Assembly: GCF_900018785.1 (NCBI RefSeq)
Contig: NZ_FCOY01000006.1
Span: 434,001-498,000 of the forward strand
Direction of reading: 5' to 3'
Length of the DNA stretch: 64,000 nucleotides
From: Xanthomonas massiliensis
Lineage (GTDB): Bacteria > Pseudomonadota > Gammaproteobacteria > Xanthomonadales > Xanthomonadaceae
The notes beneath the pieces are model-generated. The model was given only the letters and a program-made list of their open reading frames with translations, was not told the origin of the DNA and did no database searches. Positions 28,316-45,779 of the stretch are shown here, piece after piece. Numbering within the stretch: position 1 is the stretch's first letter; every line of letters begins with the position of its first letter. The translations under genes and the position numbers were made by a program.

Positions 28316-30034
28316 ATGGCCAAGCGCGTTGCCGAGATCGTCGTCGAAACCCTGCAGGCCGCGGGCGTCAAGCACTGCTACGGCATCGTCGGCGACACCC
28401 TGAACCACGTCACCGACGCCATCCACAAGAGCGAGATCGAGTGGATCCACGTGCGCCACGAGGAGGTGGCCGCCTTCGCCGCCGGCGCGGACTCGCTGGT
28501 CGGCGGCAACCTCACCGCCTGTGCCGGGTCCTGCGGACCGGGCGGGCTGCACTTCATCAACGGCGTGTTCGAGAGCAACCGCAACCGCGCGCCGATGGTG
28601 CTGATCGCCAGCCAGGTGGTGACGCCGGAGCTGGGCATGGAGTTCCCGCAGGAGGTGGACTTCAAGGCGGTGTATTCCAGCTGCAGCGTGTTCTGCGAGC
28701 AGGTGTACAGCCCCGAGCAGGCGCGTCGGGTGGTGGCGCTGGCCTGCCAGGCTGCGATCAGCCGCCGCGGCGTGGCGGTGGTGATCCTGCCGGCGGACAT
28801 CAGCCGCGCCGAGGTCAAGCACGACCTGCCGTTCTCGGTGCACTACGCGCAGCCGGTGCTGCGTCCGTCCGATGCCGAACTGCAGCGCATCGCCGAGCTG
28901 CTGGGCAAGGCCGTCAAGATCGGCATCTACGCCGGCGCCGGCTGCGAGCACGCGCACGACCTGCTGGTGCAACTGGCGGCCAGGCTCAAGGCGCCGGTGG
29001 CGCACACCTCGCGCGCCAAGGATTTCGTCGAGCACGACAACCCGTACAACATGGGCATGACCGGGATCTTCGGCATCGAGTCCGGCTTCCACACGCTGAT
29101 GGCCTGCGACACGCTGCTGCTGCTCGGCGCGGACTTCGCCTGGGGCCAGTACTACCCGGACAAGGCGACGATCATCCAGGTCGACCGCGACGGCAGCCAT
29201 CTCGGTCGTCGCCATCCGGTCGAGCTGGGCGTGGTCGGTGACATCGCGCCGACGCTGCAGGCACTGCTGCCGCTGCTGGCCGAACGCGAGGACACCGCGT
29301 TCCTCGACGAATGCATCAAGCACCGCGACAAGGCGATGGAAAAGCGCGCCAAGGAGGAACAGCCCGGCGAGGGCGAGCTGATCCACCCGCAGCACCTGAC
29401 CGCGCTGCTCGACCGCCATGCCGCCGACGATGCGCTGTTCACCGCCGACGGCGGCTCGCCGATGGTGTGGCTGCTGCGCCACATCCGCAGCAACGGCCGC
29501 CGCCGCACCCTCACCAGCCTGCTGCACGGCACGATGGCCAACGCGATGCCGCAGGCGCTGGGATTGCAAAAGGCGTTCCCGGGCCGGCAGGTGATCTCGC
29601 TGTCCGGCGACGGCGGCCTGGCGATGCTGCTGGGCGACCTGCTGACCGCGGTGCAGGAGAAGCTGCCGATCAAGGTGGTGGTGTTCAACAACAGCTCGCT
29701 GAACTTCGTCGAGCTGGAGCAGAAGGTCGAGGGCCTGCTGGACAACTACACCGACCTGCTCAACCCGGACTTCGGCCGCCTGGCCGAGGTGATCGGCTTC
29801 CATGGCCGCACGGTCACCCGCCCGGAGGAGCTGGAGGCGGCGGTGCAGGACTTCCTGGCCCAGCCGGGCCCGGCGCTGCTCGATGCGCATACCAGCCCGA
29901 CCGAACTGGTGATGCCGCCGGAGGTGGAGTTCTCGCAGGTGGCCGGCACCGCGCTGTATGCGGTCAAGGCGCTGCTCGGCGGCCGCGCCGGCGACGTCAA
30001 GGACCTGCTGGCGGACAACTTCCTGAAGAAGTGA
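28316..30034 (+). CDS. poxB: Pyruvate oxidase (ubiquinone-type), ThDP-dependent
   Basis: 572 residues, the PoxB length. The N-terminal ThDP domain is MAKRVAEIVVETLQAAGVKHCYGIVGDTLNH with the catalytic Glu in HVRHEEVAAFAAG. The central FAD-type domain spans about residues 190-330. The C-terminal ThDP domain has the metal motif SGDGGLAMLLGDLLTAVQ and FNNSSLNFVELEQKVEG. It oxidises pyruvate to acetate and CO2 and passes electrons to ubiquinone at the membrane, bypassing pyruvate dehydrogenase. The C-terminal tail (AGDVKDLLADNFLKK) could form the amphipathic lipid-binding helix. Acetolactate synthase-like enzymes are the alternative but fit less well. Confidence 0.92.
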   Translation: MAKRVAEIVVETLQAAGVKHCYGIVGDTLNHVTDAIHKSEIEWIHVRHEEVAAFAAGADSLVGGNLTACAGSCGPGGLHFINGVFESNRNRAPMVLIASQVVTPELGMEFPQEVDFKAVYSSCSVFCEQVYSPEQARRVVALACQAAISRRGVAVVILPADISRAEVKHDLPFSVHYAQPVLRPSDAELQRIAELLGKAVKIGIYAGAGCEHAHDLLVQLAARLKAPVAHTSRAKDFVEHDNPYNMGMTGIFGIESGFHTLMACDTLLLLGADFAWGQYYPDKATIIQVDRDGSHLGRRHPVELGVVGDIAPTLQALLPLLAEREDTAFLDECIKHRDKAMEKRAKEEQPGEGELIHPQHLTALLDRHAADDALFTADGGSPMVWLLRHIRSNGRRRTLTSLLHGTMANAMPQALGLQKAFPGRQVISLSGDGGLAMLLGDLLTAVQEKLPIKVVVFNNSSLNFVELEQKVEGLLDNYTDLLNPDFGRLAEVIGFHGRTVTRPEELEAAVQDFLAQPGPALLDAHTSPTELVMPPEVEFSQVAGTALYAVKALLGGRAGDVKDLLADNFLKK

Positions 30035-30447
30035 TCCTGGCGGGTGCGGGAATGTTTCGACGCGAGCTGCAGGAGCGACTTCAGTCGCGATGGGCTTTGC
30101 CGGTACCTGATTGGCACCAACCGTCAGTTGTCGCGCCAATCGACCGTCGTCCCCGCGAAGGCGGGGACCCAGCGACTTGAGCCTGTGCCGCGGCAAGGCA
30201 CTGGATCCCCGCTTTCGCGGGGATGACGTCTGGTAGAAGTGCAGGGACTGACACTCGACGCCAACTCAGGTACCGGCAAGGCCCATCGCGAAGAAGTCGC
30301 TTCCACGGCAGTTCCGGCGCCGCTGTGATCGATTCGATCCCGGTACCCCTGAACACGCCGGCATGCGTGTCGGGCGAGTGCCGGCATGGATAGGCAGCGG
30401 CATCGGGCCGGCCTAACATCGGTTTCTCCCCCGCTCATCCCGCCCGC
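30035..30447. other. 413-bp intergenic region built of nested repeats
   Basis: No gene is seen between poxB and the permease gene. The region holds the REP-like composite at 30075-30300. A possible -10 for the permease gene is TAACAT at 30414-30419. Confidence 0.7.
30075..30300. repeat. REP-like composite of two nested inverted-repeat pairs
   Basis: Outer arms 30075-30110 (starting GCGACTTCAGTCGCGATGGG) and 30266-30300 are inverted copies differing by one small indel and a few bases. Between them lie two GC-rich hairpins: GTCCCCGC-GAAG-GCGGGGAC (30149-30168) and ATCCCCGC-TTTC-GCGGGGAT (30205-30224). The outer arm follows GCAGGAGCGACTTCAG, the GTAGGAGCG-type REP of xanthomonads and pseudomonads. 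The inner hairpins are the widespread CCCCGC..GCGGGGATGACG element. No transposase is inside it. Confidence 0.8.
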
Positions 30448-32067
30448 ATGCCCATTTCATCCACTGCGCCCGCACGCCCGCGCTGGTTCGTCGCCGGCGA
30501 CCTCAACGGCTTCTTCGGCCTGGTCGTCGACAACCTGTCGATCCTCGGCTTCATCGCCATGGCGCTGGTGGGGATGTTCCAGTTCCCGGCCGACGTGGTG
30601 TTCGGGCGCATGTTCCCCGGCACCGCGCTCGGCGTGCTGGTCGGCAACCTGCTGTACACGCTGATGGCGCGGCGGCTGGCCGCGCGCACGGGGCGCGAGG
30701 ACGTCACCGCGATGCCGCTGGGGCTGGACGCGCCCACCAGCATCGGCATGGCGCTGCTGGTGCTGGGGCCGGCGTTCGCCGCGTTCAAGGCGCAGGGGCT
30801 GGAGCCGCAGGCGGCGGCGCTGGCGACCTGGAAGCTGGGCATGGCCTCGCTGGTGGTGATGGGCGTGCTCAAGCTGGTGCTGTCGTTCTTCGGCGAGGCG
30901 GTGACGCGGGCGCTGCCGCGCGCCGCGCTGCTGGGCTCGATCGCCGGCATCGCGCTGGTGCTGATGGGTTTCCTGCCGCTGGTGGAGGCGCTGCGCTCGC
31001 CGGTGGTCGGCCTGGTCACGCTGGGCCTGCTGCTGTACGTGCTGGTCGCCAAGGGCCGGCTGCCGGTGAAGCTGCCGGCGGTGCTGGTGGTGTTCGTGTT
31101 CGGCACTGCGCTGTACTACGGCCTGGGCCTGCTGGGCCTGGGCGCGCCGGGCTTCGCGCTGCCGGCGTGGACGCCGCCGCAGGTGGTGGTGCCGTGGCCG
31201 AGCCTGGGCTTCGTCGAAGGGCTGCCGGCCACCGTGCCGTACCTGCCGCTGCTGCTGCCGTTCGGCCTGCTGATGGTGGTCGGCGGCATCAACGTCAGCG
31301 AAAGCGCGCGCGCGGCCGGCGACGACTACCGCACCCGCGACATCCTGCTGGTGGAGGCCTTCGCCACGCTGGTGGCCGGCGTCTGCGGCGGCGTCGCCCA
31401 GACCACGCCGTACATCGGCCAGCCCGCCTACAAGCACATGGGTGCGCGCAGCGGCTACACCCTGCTGACCGGGCTGTTCGTCGGCATCGGCGGCATGCTC
31501 GGGGTGATCTCCGGGCTGGTGCAGTGGCTGCCGCTGGCGGTGCTGGCGCCGATCATCGTCTACGTCGCCATCGACATCACCACGCAGGCGTTCCAGGCCA
31601 CGCCCAGGCAGCATGCCGGGGCGATGGTGCTGGGCTTCCTGCCGTCGGTGGCCTACCTGCTGGCGATCAAGGCGCCGGGCTGGATCGCCCCCGACAAGCT
31701 CGCCGAGCTGAGCACCGCGCTCGATGGCCAGGGCCTGCCGGAACTGGCGGTGATCTTCGCCCTGGGCAATGGCTTCATCATCACCGCGATGCTGTGGATC
31801 GCCGCGGTGGCGGCCATGGTCGACGGCCGCCTGCGCCGTGCCGCCGGCGTGCTGCTGGTAGCCGCCGGGCTGACCCTGTTCGGGCTGATCCACTCGGTCG
31901 ATCCGCGCGGCGGGATCTACCTGCCCTGGCAGCTCCAGGGCGTGGCGCGGGTCATCAGCTGGCAGTTCGCCGGCGCCTACGTGGCGCTGGCGGCGATCAT
32001 GGGGCTGCTGTCGCTGCAGCGCACGCCGGCATCCGGCGACGTTCCCTCGATGGGAGAGCGGACATGA
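30448..32067 (+). CDS. NCS2/xanthine-uracil-like membrane permease
   Basis: 539 residues, strongly hydrophobic, with about 12 membrane segments. The start MPISSTAPARPRWFVAGDLNGFFGLVVDNLSIL resembles NCS2/AzgA-type permeases, as do TAMPLGLDAPTSIGMALL, NVSESARAAGDDYRTRDILLVEAFATLVAGVCGGVAQTTPYIGQPAYKHMGAR and the repeat of this pattern in the second half. The family moves nucleobases or organic anions with protons; this subgroup is uncharacterised to my knowledge. The stop overlaps the ATG of the following alpha/beta hydrolase (ATGA), so the two are co-translated and may share a substrate. Confidence 0.85.
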   Translation: MPISSTAPARPRWFVAGDLNGFFGLVVDNLSILGFIAMALVGMFQFPADVVFGRMFPGTALGVLVGNLLYTLMARRLAARTGREDVTAMPLGLDAPTSIGMALLVLGPAFAAFKAQGLEPQAAALATWKLGMASLVVMGVLKLVLSFFGEAVTRALPRAALLGSIAGIALVLMGFLPLVEALRSPVVGLVTLGLLLYVLVAKGRLPVKLPAVLVVFVFGTALYYGLGLLGLGAPGFALPAWTPPQVVVPWPSLGFVEGLPATVPYLPLLLPFGLLMVVGGINVSESARAAGDDYRTRDILLVEAFATLVAGVCGGVAQTTPYIGQPAYKHMGARSGYTLLTGLFVGIGGMLGVISGLVQWLPLAVLAPIIVYVAIDITTQAFQATPRQHAGAMVLGFLPSVAYLLAIKAPGWIAPDKLAELSTALDGQGLPELAVIFALGNGFIITAMLWIAAVAAMVDGRLRRAAGVLLVAAGLTLFGLIHSVDPRGGIYLPWQLQGVARVISWQFAGAYVALAAIMGLLSLQRTPASGDVPSMGERT

Positions 32068-33035
32068 GGCATGACGGGATTCGGATGGCTTCGCGCCGCC
32101 TGCGCGGGTTGTGGATGGTGGTGCTGTGGCTGCTGGCCAGCGGAATCGCGCAGGCCGCCTCGCCGGTGCACGCGCCGTGGTGGACGGACCTGCCGCAGAT
32201 GAAGACCACGCAGGTGTACGGGCAGACCATCCGCTACTACGACGTCGGCCAGGGCCCGACGCTGGTGCTGCTGCACGGGCTGGGCAGCAGCGCCGGCTTC
32301 GACTGGGGCACAGTGATCCCGGAGCTGGCCAAGCACTACCGGGTGCTGGCGCCGGACCAGCTCGGCTTCGGCGCTTCGGCCAAGCCGCTGATCAACTACG
32401 GCCCGGCGACCTGGGTGGACATGCTCGGCGGGTTCCTGCGCGAGCGCGGCGTGACCCGCTTCGACCTGGCCGGGGAGTCGCTGGGCGGCTGGATCGCTGG
32501 GCTGTACGCGGTGCGCGCGGGGCAGGCGGGATACCCGCTGCCGCAGCGGCTGGTGCTGGTCGATGCCGCCGGCCATCCGTCGATGAAGCCGGTGCCGGGC
32601 CAGGCCGGTACCGCCGCGGTGCTGCCGGTGCTGTCGCGCGATTCGGTGCGCGAAGGGCTGTCGCGGTTCGTCTTCCACGATCCGGGCATCGTCACCGCCG
32701 AGGTGGCCGAGCAGGCCTTCCGCGCGCGCCTGGCCGAGGGCGCGCAATACACCCAGGACAGTTTCTGGAAGAACCTGGGCGGGGACGATTCGGTGTTCCT
32801 CGACCGCCCGGCGTTGGCCGGGCTGAAGCTGCCGGTGCTGGTCGTGTGGGGCGCGCAGGACCGGCTGGTGCCGCTGGCCAACGGCCGCGACTTCGCCGCC
32901 TGGATTCCCGGGGCGCGGCTGGCGCTGGTCGCCGATGCCGGGCATGGGCCGGCCATCGAGCAGCCGCAGGCCTTCCTGCAGGTGCTGCTGCCGTTCCTGC
33001 AGGCCGAACCGCAGCCCGGCGAAGTGCCGCGATGA
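32064..33035 (+). CDS. Exported alpha/beta-hydrolase
   Basis: 323 residues; the ATG at 32064 overlaps the permease stop. The signal peptide (LRGLWMVVLWLLASGIAQAA) suggests a periplasmic enzyme. Alpha/beta-hydrolase marks are VLLHGLGSSAGFDWG (oxyanion region), the nucleophile Ser in DLAGESLGGWIAG, Asp in VVWGAQDRLVPLA and His in VADAGHGPAIEQPQ. The fold resembles ester, epoxide and haloalkane hydrolases. Coupled to the permease, it may release a substrate for import. The reaction is unknown. Confidence 0.88.
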   Translation: MRHDGIRMASRRLRGLWMVVLWLLASGIAQAASPVHAPWWTDLPQMKTTQVYGQTIRYYDVGQGPTLVLLHGLGSSAGFDWGTVIPELAKHYRVLAPDQLGFGASAKPLINYGPATWVDMLGGFLRERGVTRFDLAGESLGGWIAGLYAVRAGQAGYPLPQRLVLVDAAGHPSMKPVPGQAGTAAVLPVLSRDSVREGLSRFVFHDPGIVTAEVAEQAFRARLAEGAQYTQDSFWKNLGGDDSVFLDRPALAGLKLPVLVVWGAQDRLVPLANGRDFAAWIPGARLALVADAGHGPAIEQPQAFLQVLLPFLQAEPQPGEVPR

Positions 33036-33124
33036 CCGGGCCGTCACGCCGCCTGCGCCCGGCGCCGGCTAGGCTCGGCGCGGTTGGAAGGGCTGGCCTG
33101 GCCGGTTTTCCCGTCTCATCGGGG

Positions 33125-33152
33125 CTTGAAACTGGCCGGGGCGCGCCCATCT
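33125..33152 (+). promoter_or_regulatory. Sigma-32 heat-shock promoter of clpB
   Basis: CTTGAAA (33125-33131) and GCCCATCT (33145-33152) are 13 bp apart, matching the RpoH consensus CTTGAAA / CCCCATnT. The predicted start near 33158 gives a leader of about 46 nt before the clpB ATG at 33204. Confidence 0.8.
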
Positions 33153-33203
33153 GAAGGGCAGACCAGCCGGCCATCGCCGGCCTTGATTCGAGGATTCAAC
33201 CCC

Positions 33204-35789
<2,586 letters not shown>

Positions 35790-35825
35790 CCGGCCGACCG
35801 CGGCATTGCCGTCGGGCTTCAACCG

Positions 35826-35862
35826 GATCCCCGGGCCTTCCAGGCCCGGGGATCTTCGTTTC
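35826..35862 (+). terminator. Rho-independent terminator of clpB
   Basis: Perfect 12-bp stem GATCCCCGGGCC (35826-35837) and complement (35843-35854), loop TTCCA, followed by TTCGTTTCC. Confidence 0.8.
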
Positions 35863-36029
35863 CGGCGGCCGGCACCACAGGTTCCCGCCGGGTCCGGCGC
35901 GCCCGCGAAGCCGCCTCATGTCGCCCGCGCATGAGTTCATGGCGCGGCGTCATCGGCCGATCGCGCGGGCGGGCGTCCACGCCGGCCGCGGCCGTCCTAT
36001 TGTCGGGCCTCCGATGTGGGAGCCCGCGC

Positions 36030-37318
<1,289 letters not shown>

Positions 37319-37373
37319 CGGTGGATCACCCCGCGCGGCGCGGCGAGTGCCGCGCCCTCGTGCCCGGGCCGGC

Positions 37374-38807
37374 TCAGGCCGCGTCCAGGCTGTGGCGATC
37401 CTTCAGGTAGGCCTCGATCTTCTCCAGCGACTTGCCGCGCGTCTCCGGCACGAAAGCCACCACGAACAGCAGCGAGAGCACGTTGATCGCGGCGAACACG
37501 AAGAAGGTGCCGTAGCCGAAGCGATCCAGCAGGATCGGGAACAGGAACGAGACGACCGAGGTGAAGATCCATTGGATCGCCACCGCCAGGCCGGTGACCA
37601 GCCCGCGCGCGCGCAGCGGGAACAGCTCGGACATCAGCAGCCAGTACACCGGCGCGATCAGCATCTGCATGAAGAACAGGAACACCAGGATGCAGCCCAG
37701 CGCCAGGTAGCTCTGCAGGGGCGAGGCGGGCACCCACTGCAGCACCGCGCCCAGCGAGAGCTGGGTGACGATCACCGCGCACAGGCCGGTAATCAGCATC
37801 GGGCGACGGCCGTGTCGGCCGATCTGCCAGATGCCGAGCAGGGTGGCGATCACCGCCACCACGCCGTTGCCGATGGTGGCCGTCAGCGCGGCATTGGTGC
37901 CCAGGCCGGTGGACTTCAGGATGATCGGGGTGAAGTACATGAAGGCGTTGACGCCGGTGAACTGCAGCACGAATCCCAGGCCGATGCCGATGCCGAGCAC
38001 CACGCGGATCCAGCGCTCGCCGACGATGTCGCGCCAGCGCGCCTGGGCGTGCTCGGCCTCGTTCTCGGCGGTGATCTCGGCCAGTTCGCGCTCGACCTGG
38101 GCCGGGTCGTGGCGGATGCGGTCGAGCACCCCGCGCGCATCGTCCACGCGGCCGCGCGCGGCCAGCCAGCGCGGCGAGCCGGGCACGAACAACAGCCCCA
38201 CCCACAACAGGACCGCGGGGATCGCGGCCAGGGCCAGCATGTAGCGCCAGATGCCCGGGTGGTCGGAGGCGTGCGCCAGCACCGCGTTGCAGACGTAGGC
38301 CAGGCACTGGCCGCTGACGATCATCAGCTCGTTCTGGGTGACCAGCCGCGAGCGCCTGCCGGGCGCGGCCATTTCCGCGATGAACACCGGCACCACCGCC
38401 GAAGCGCCACCCACGCCCAGGCCGAGGACGAAGCGCATCGCCACCATGACCTCCACGTTGGGTGCCAGCGCGGTGCCGAACGAACCGATGACGAAGATGA
38501 CGGCCACGCCCTTGAGCGTGTCGCGACGGCCGTAGGTCTCGCTGAAGTGGCCGCTGAAGAACGAACCGAACGCCGCGCCGAACACCAGCGCGGAGGCGAC
38601 CAGGCCCTCGGTGAAGGGCACCAGGGACAGGCCGCCGTGGGCCTTGTCCTGGGTCATGAAGGGCAGCGCGCCGGAAATCACGCCGGTGTCGTAGCCGAAG
38701 GCCAGCGCGCCCATCGTGGCGATGATCGCGATCAGGCGCAGGAAGCGGCTTTCGGGCGTGGAGGCGTGCGGGGCGGGGGTAGGGGGAAGAGGCGAGGAAT
38801 TGTGCAT
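37374..38807 (-). CDS. MFS sugar porter
   Basis: 477 residues, 12 membrane segments. Sugar-porter signatures are ALAFGYDTGVISGALPFM in helix 1, SGHFSETYGRRDTLKG in loop 2-3, VPGSPRWLAARGR before the central loop, QQ-region LGFVLQFTGVNAFMYFTPIILKSTG in helix 7, IGRHGRRPML in loop 8-9 and FVPETRGKSLEKIEAYL at the C-terminus. Family members import hexoses, pentoses or inositol with protons. The motif set resembles the XylE/GalP/IolT group. There is no catabolic operon alongside, so the substrate cannot be assigned. Confidence 0.93.
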   Translation of the reverse strand: MHNSSPLPPTPAPHASTPESRFLRLIAIIATMGALAFGYDTGVISGALPFMTQDKAHGGLSLVPFTEGLVASALVFGAAFGSFFSGHFSETYGRRDTLKGVAVIFVIGSFGTALAPNVEVMVAMRFVLGLGVGGASAVVPVFIAEMAAPGRRSRLVTQNELMIVSGQCLAYVCNAVLAHASDHPGIWRYMLALAAIPAVLLWVGLLFVPGSPRWLAARGRVDDARGVLDRIRHDPAQVERELAEITAENEAEHAQARWRDIVGERWIRVVLGIGIGLGFVLQFTGVNAFMYFTPIILKSTGLGTNAALTATIGNGVVAVIATLLGIWQIGRHGRRPMLITGLCAVIVTQLSLGAVLQWVPASPLQSYLALGCILVFLFFMQMLIAPVYWLLMSELFPLRARGLVTGLAVAIQWIFTSVVSFLFPILLDRFGYGTFFVFAAINVLSLLFVVAFVPETRGKSLEKIEAYLKDRHSLDAA

Positions 38808-38967
38808 GGGCCGGGGTCAGGAATCTCCGGTTGGGGAAACGGGAACGGATGCGGGCGTGGATGCCCGGCACGGATGGGGCGACGCGAGGGCGGCCGCGGC
38901 GATGCCGCGGCGGACGCTCACCCGGGATCGAGGGGATCAGACGCGCCGCATGATGCGCCAGCGCGCA

Positions 38968-40692
38968 TCAGGGCGACGTGGAGGGCGCCGGGTGCGGCGC
39001 CGGCGGCGTGCCGATGCGCATGGCCCGATACGGCGGCGTGGACATGACCATCTCGGCGAGCGAATACGCCAGCTCGCGCTCGGCCATGACCGTGCCGTCG
39101 GCGCCGTGCTCGAGCAGATGGCGGACCTCGCCATCGCTGTGCGCGCGCGCCAGCAGGGTCAGCGTCGGGTTCAGGGCGCGCAGCTTGGCCAGGGCCTCGC
39201 CGGCGACCAGCGGTTGCGGGATGGCCAGGATCGCGATCTTGGCCCGTTCCGGATGCGCCTCGGCCAGCACCGCATCGGCGGCGGCGCTGCCGCGGATCGC
39301 CGGGATGCCCGCCGCGTGCGCCTTGGCGACGTGCTCGCGGTTGTCGTCGATGGCCAGCACCGGCACGCCGCGCTCGCGCAGCACCTGGGTCAGTTCGCTG
39401 CCGACGCGGCCGTAGCCGATCACGATGGCGTGGTCGTGCAGGTCCAGCGACGGGCCGGGCGGCAGTTCCGGTTCGGCCGGTGCCAGCGGTTCCACGCGAT
39501 GGCGCGCCATCCAGCGGTCGAGCAGGCCGAACACCAGCGGGTTGAGCATGATCGAGATCAGCGCGCCGGCCAGCACCAGCGCCTGGCCCTGCGCCGGCAG
39601 GATCTTCAGGCTCACCCCGAGGCCGGCGATGATGAAGGCGAATTCGCCGATCTGCGCCAGCGAGGCGGAGATGGTCAGCGCGGTGCCCTTGGAATGGCCG
39701 AACGCGCGCACGATGAAGAACGCCGCCGCCGACTTGCCGAGCATGATGATCGTCACCGTGCCCAGCACCTGCCAGGGATGCGCGATCAGGATGCGCGGGT
39801 CGAACAGCATGCCCACCGAGACGAAGAACAGCACCGCGAACGCGTCGCGCAGCGGTAGCGAGTCGTTGGCCGCCTTGTGGCTGAACTCGGACTCGTTGAG
39901 CAGCACGCCGGCGAAGAACGCGCCCAGCGCGAAGGACACGCCGAACAGCAGCGCCGAGCCGAACGCCACGCCCAGGGCGATGGCCAGCACCGACAGGGTG
40001 AACAGCTCGCGCGAGCCGGTGGCGGCGACCTTCTCCAGCATCCACGGGATCACCCGGCGGCCGACCAGCAGCATCACCGCCACGAACAGGCCCAGGCGCA
40101 CGAAGGTCCAGCCGATGCTGGCCAGCACGCTGCCGACGCTGTGCTCGGCCTGCCCGGCGGCATCGCCGAACAGTCCGGCCAGCACCGGCATCATCACCAG
40201 CGCCAGCACGCAGGCCAGGTCCTCCACGATCAGCCAGCCCACCGCGATCTTGCCGCGCTGGGTCTCCAGCAGGCGCCGCTCCTCCATCGCCCGCAGCAGC
40301 ACCACGGTGGAGGCGGTGGCCAGCGAGAAGCCGAACACGATGCCTTGTACCGTCGGCCAGCCCATCATTGCTGCCAGGCCCCAGCCCAGCAGCGTGGCGA
40401 CGATGATCTGGCCGATCGCGCCGGGGATGGCGATGGCCTTGACCTCCAGCAGGTCGCGCAGCGAGAAGTGCAGGCCCACGCCGAACATCAGCAGCATCAC
40501 GCCGATCTCGGCCAGCTGGTTGGCCAGGTGCTGGTCGGCCACGAAGCCGGGCGTGAACGGTCCTACCAGCACGCCTGCGACCAGATACCCCACCAGCGGC
40601 GACAATTTCAGCTTGTTGGCGGCCACGCCCAGCGCGAAGGCGAGCGCCAGGCCGACGGCGATGATGTCGATGAGGCTGGAGTCGTGGTGCAT
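38968..40692 (-). CDS. ybaL: Kef/YbaL-type cation:proton antiporter with TrkA-N domain
   Basis: 574 residues from ATG 40692 (MHHDSSLIDIIAVGLALAFALG); the longer open frame includes the terminator of the upstream gene, so is excluded. The CPA2 membrane domain has LSPLVGYLVAGVLVGPFTPGF and ASLAQIGEFAFIIAGLG. The cytosolic TrkA-N domain follows with HAIVIGYGRVGSELTQVL and the Asp of the second strand in VLAIDDNREHV. These proteins exchange K+ or other monovalent cations for protons, gated by nucleotide binding at the TrkA-N domain. YbaL is the closest E. coli pattern; KefB/KefC are alternatives. Confidence 0.9.
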   Translation of the reverse strand: MHHDSSLIDIIAVGLALAFALGVAANKLKLSPLVGYLVAGVLVGPFTPGFVADQHLANQLAEIGVMLLMFGVGLHFSLRDLLEVKAIAIPGAIGQIIVATLLGWGLAAMMGWPTVQGIVFGFSLATASTVVLLRAMEERRLLETQRGKIAVGWLIVEDLACVLALVMMPVLAGLFGDAAGQAEHSVGSVLASIGWTFVRLGLFVAVMLLVGRRVIPWMLEKVAATGSRELFTLSVLAIALGVAFGSALLFGVSFALGAFFAGVLLNESEFSHKAANDSLPLRDAFAVLFFVSVGMLFDPRILIAHPWQVLGTVTIIMLGKSAAAFFIVRAFGHSKGTALTISASLAQIGEFAFIIAGLGVSLKILPAQGQALVLAGALISIMLNPLVFGLLDRWMARHRVEPLAPAEPELPPGPSLDLHDHAIVIGYGRVGSELTQVLRERGVPVLAIDDNREHVAKAHAAGIPAIRGSAAADAVLAEAHPERAKIAILAIPQPLVAGEALAKLRALNPTLTLLARAHSDGEVRHLLEHGADGTVMAERELAYSLAEMVMSTPPYRAMRIGTPPAPHPAPSTSP

Positions 40693-40793
40693 CGAGGATC
40701 CGGGGGGAACGGGGTTCGAGTTTCGCCGATCGTCGTGCGCTTGCGCAAACCGCGCCGCCCTGGAGGCGCCGCCAAGGATGCGGAAAATGGCGG

Positions 40794-40823
40794 AAAAAAA
40801 GACCCCGGCGCATGGCCGGGGTC
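40794..40823 (-). terminator. Strong terminator of second TonB receptor gene
   Basis: Stem GACCCCGGC (40801-40809) and complement (40815-40823), loop of 5. On the minus strand it is followed by seven T (40794-40800). Confidence 0.92.
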
Positions 40824-40851
40824 GGTGGATCACGCCTGGTGGCGCCGGGCG

Positions 40852-43236
<2,385 letters not shown>

Positions 43237-43910
43237 CTTCTTGCTTGCTCCGGAATGGGTGATACGCGTCCCGAATAACACCCTCTTAACCTTCCGGTCA
43301 AACAAGGTTTCCACTGAAAGCGGGCTGCGGTTCAGGCTGGCTCGGGGGATGCGTCGGCGCATTATTTAAGAGTGGCAGCGGTTCCACCCATGAACGTCGG
43401 GCATGTCGGCATGGAGGTTGGTTCTATGGCCGGCACCTGCGGGGGAAGCGGTCGATCTGTGCCGGTCTTCCCCCCGGAACGCCCCCCTCGACAGGCAGTT
43501 CCGGTCGTGGCGCGTTCCACTACCGCCGTGGTGTAGGCCGCGCGCGGCCGCCGGCCGATCCGCATCCCGACGAAGGCATCGGCGAAGGCGAAGCCATGCC
43601 GCCCAGGCGCACGGCCGACAAGCCGGCCGGGCCGACAGGCCCGCGGCCGGCGCTCGGGCCTGTCCCGCGCCTGGCCGACAGGTCGCTTCCCCCGTTGTCC
43701 CCGCAATGGACCTGCCGGGCGCGCTCCGGGGCGGCTCGCCCTCACGATCTTGCCGGCGACGGCCGGCTGCGCCGGGGGGCAGGAACATGCTGCTAGGCGG
43801 CGACGACGCGCTCGTCCGCGGCGGCACGGCGACGCCCCGCGCCGCGCCCGCTAGAATGGCGCTCTTGCCGCGCCCGAGCGCGGTCTCCCGTCTGCCTCGA
43901 TGTCCTTCCC
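43237..43910. other. 674-bp region between TonB receptor and ABC-F genes
   Basis: Apart from the receptor promoter at 43273-43301 and a likely -10 (TAGAAT, 43852-43857) for the ABC-F gene, I see no gene. Minus-strand frames of up to 127 codons are Arg/Gly/Pro-rich and lack a ribosome site. Confidence 0.55.
43273..43301 (-). promoter_or_regulatory. Promoter of second TonB receptor gene
   Basis: On the minus strand, TTGACC (43296-43301) and TTATTC (43273-43278) are 17 bp apart, about 40 bp before the start codon. Confidence 0.6.

Positions 43911-45779
<1,869 letters not shown>

Noticed and set aside
30087-30240. Short peptides with VIPAKAGIQ-like sequence near 30.1-30.2 kb
   Set aside because: These are translations of the CCCCGC/GCGGGG dispersed repeat, commonly misannotated as genes.
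43362-43745. Minus-strand frame of 127 codons before the ABC-F gene
   Set aside because: No ribosome site, Arg/Gly/Pro-rich, no recognisable domain.
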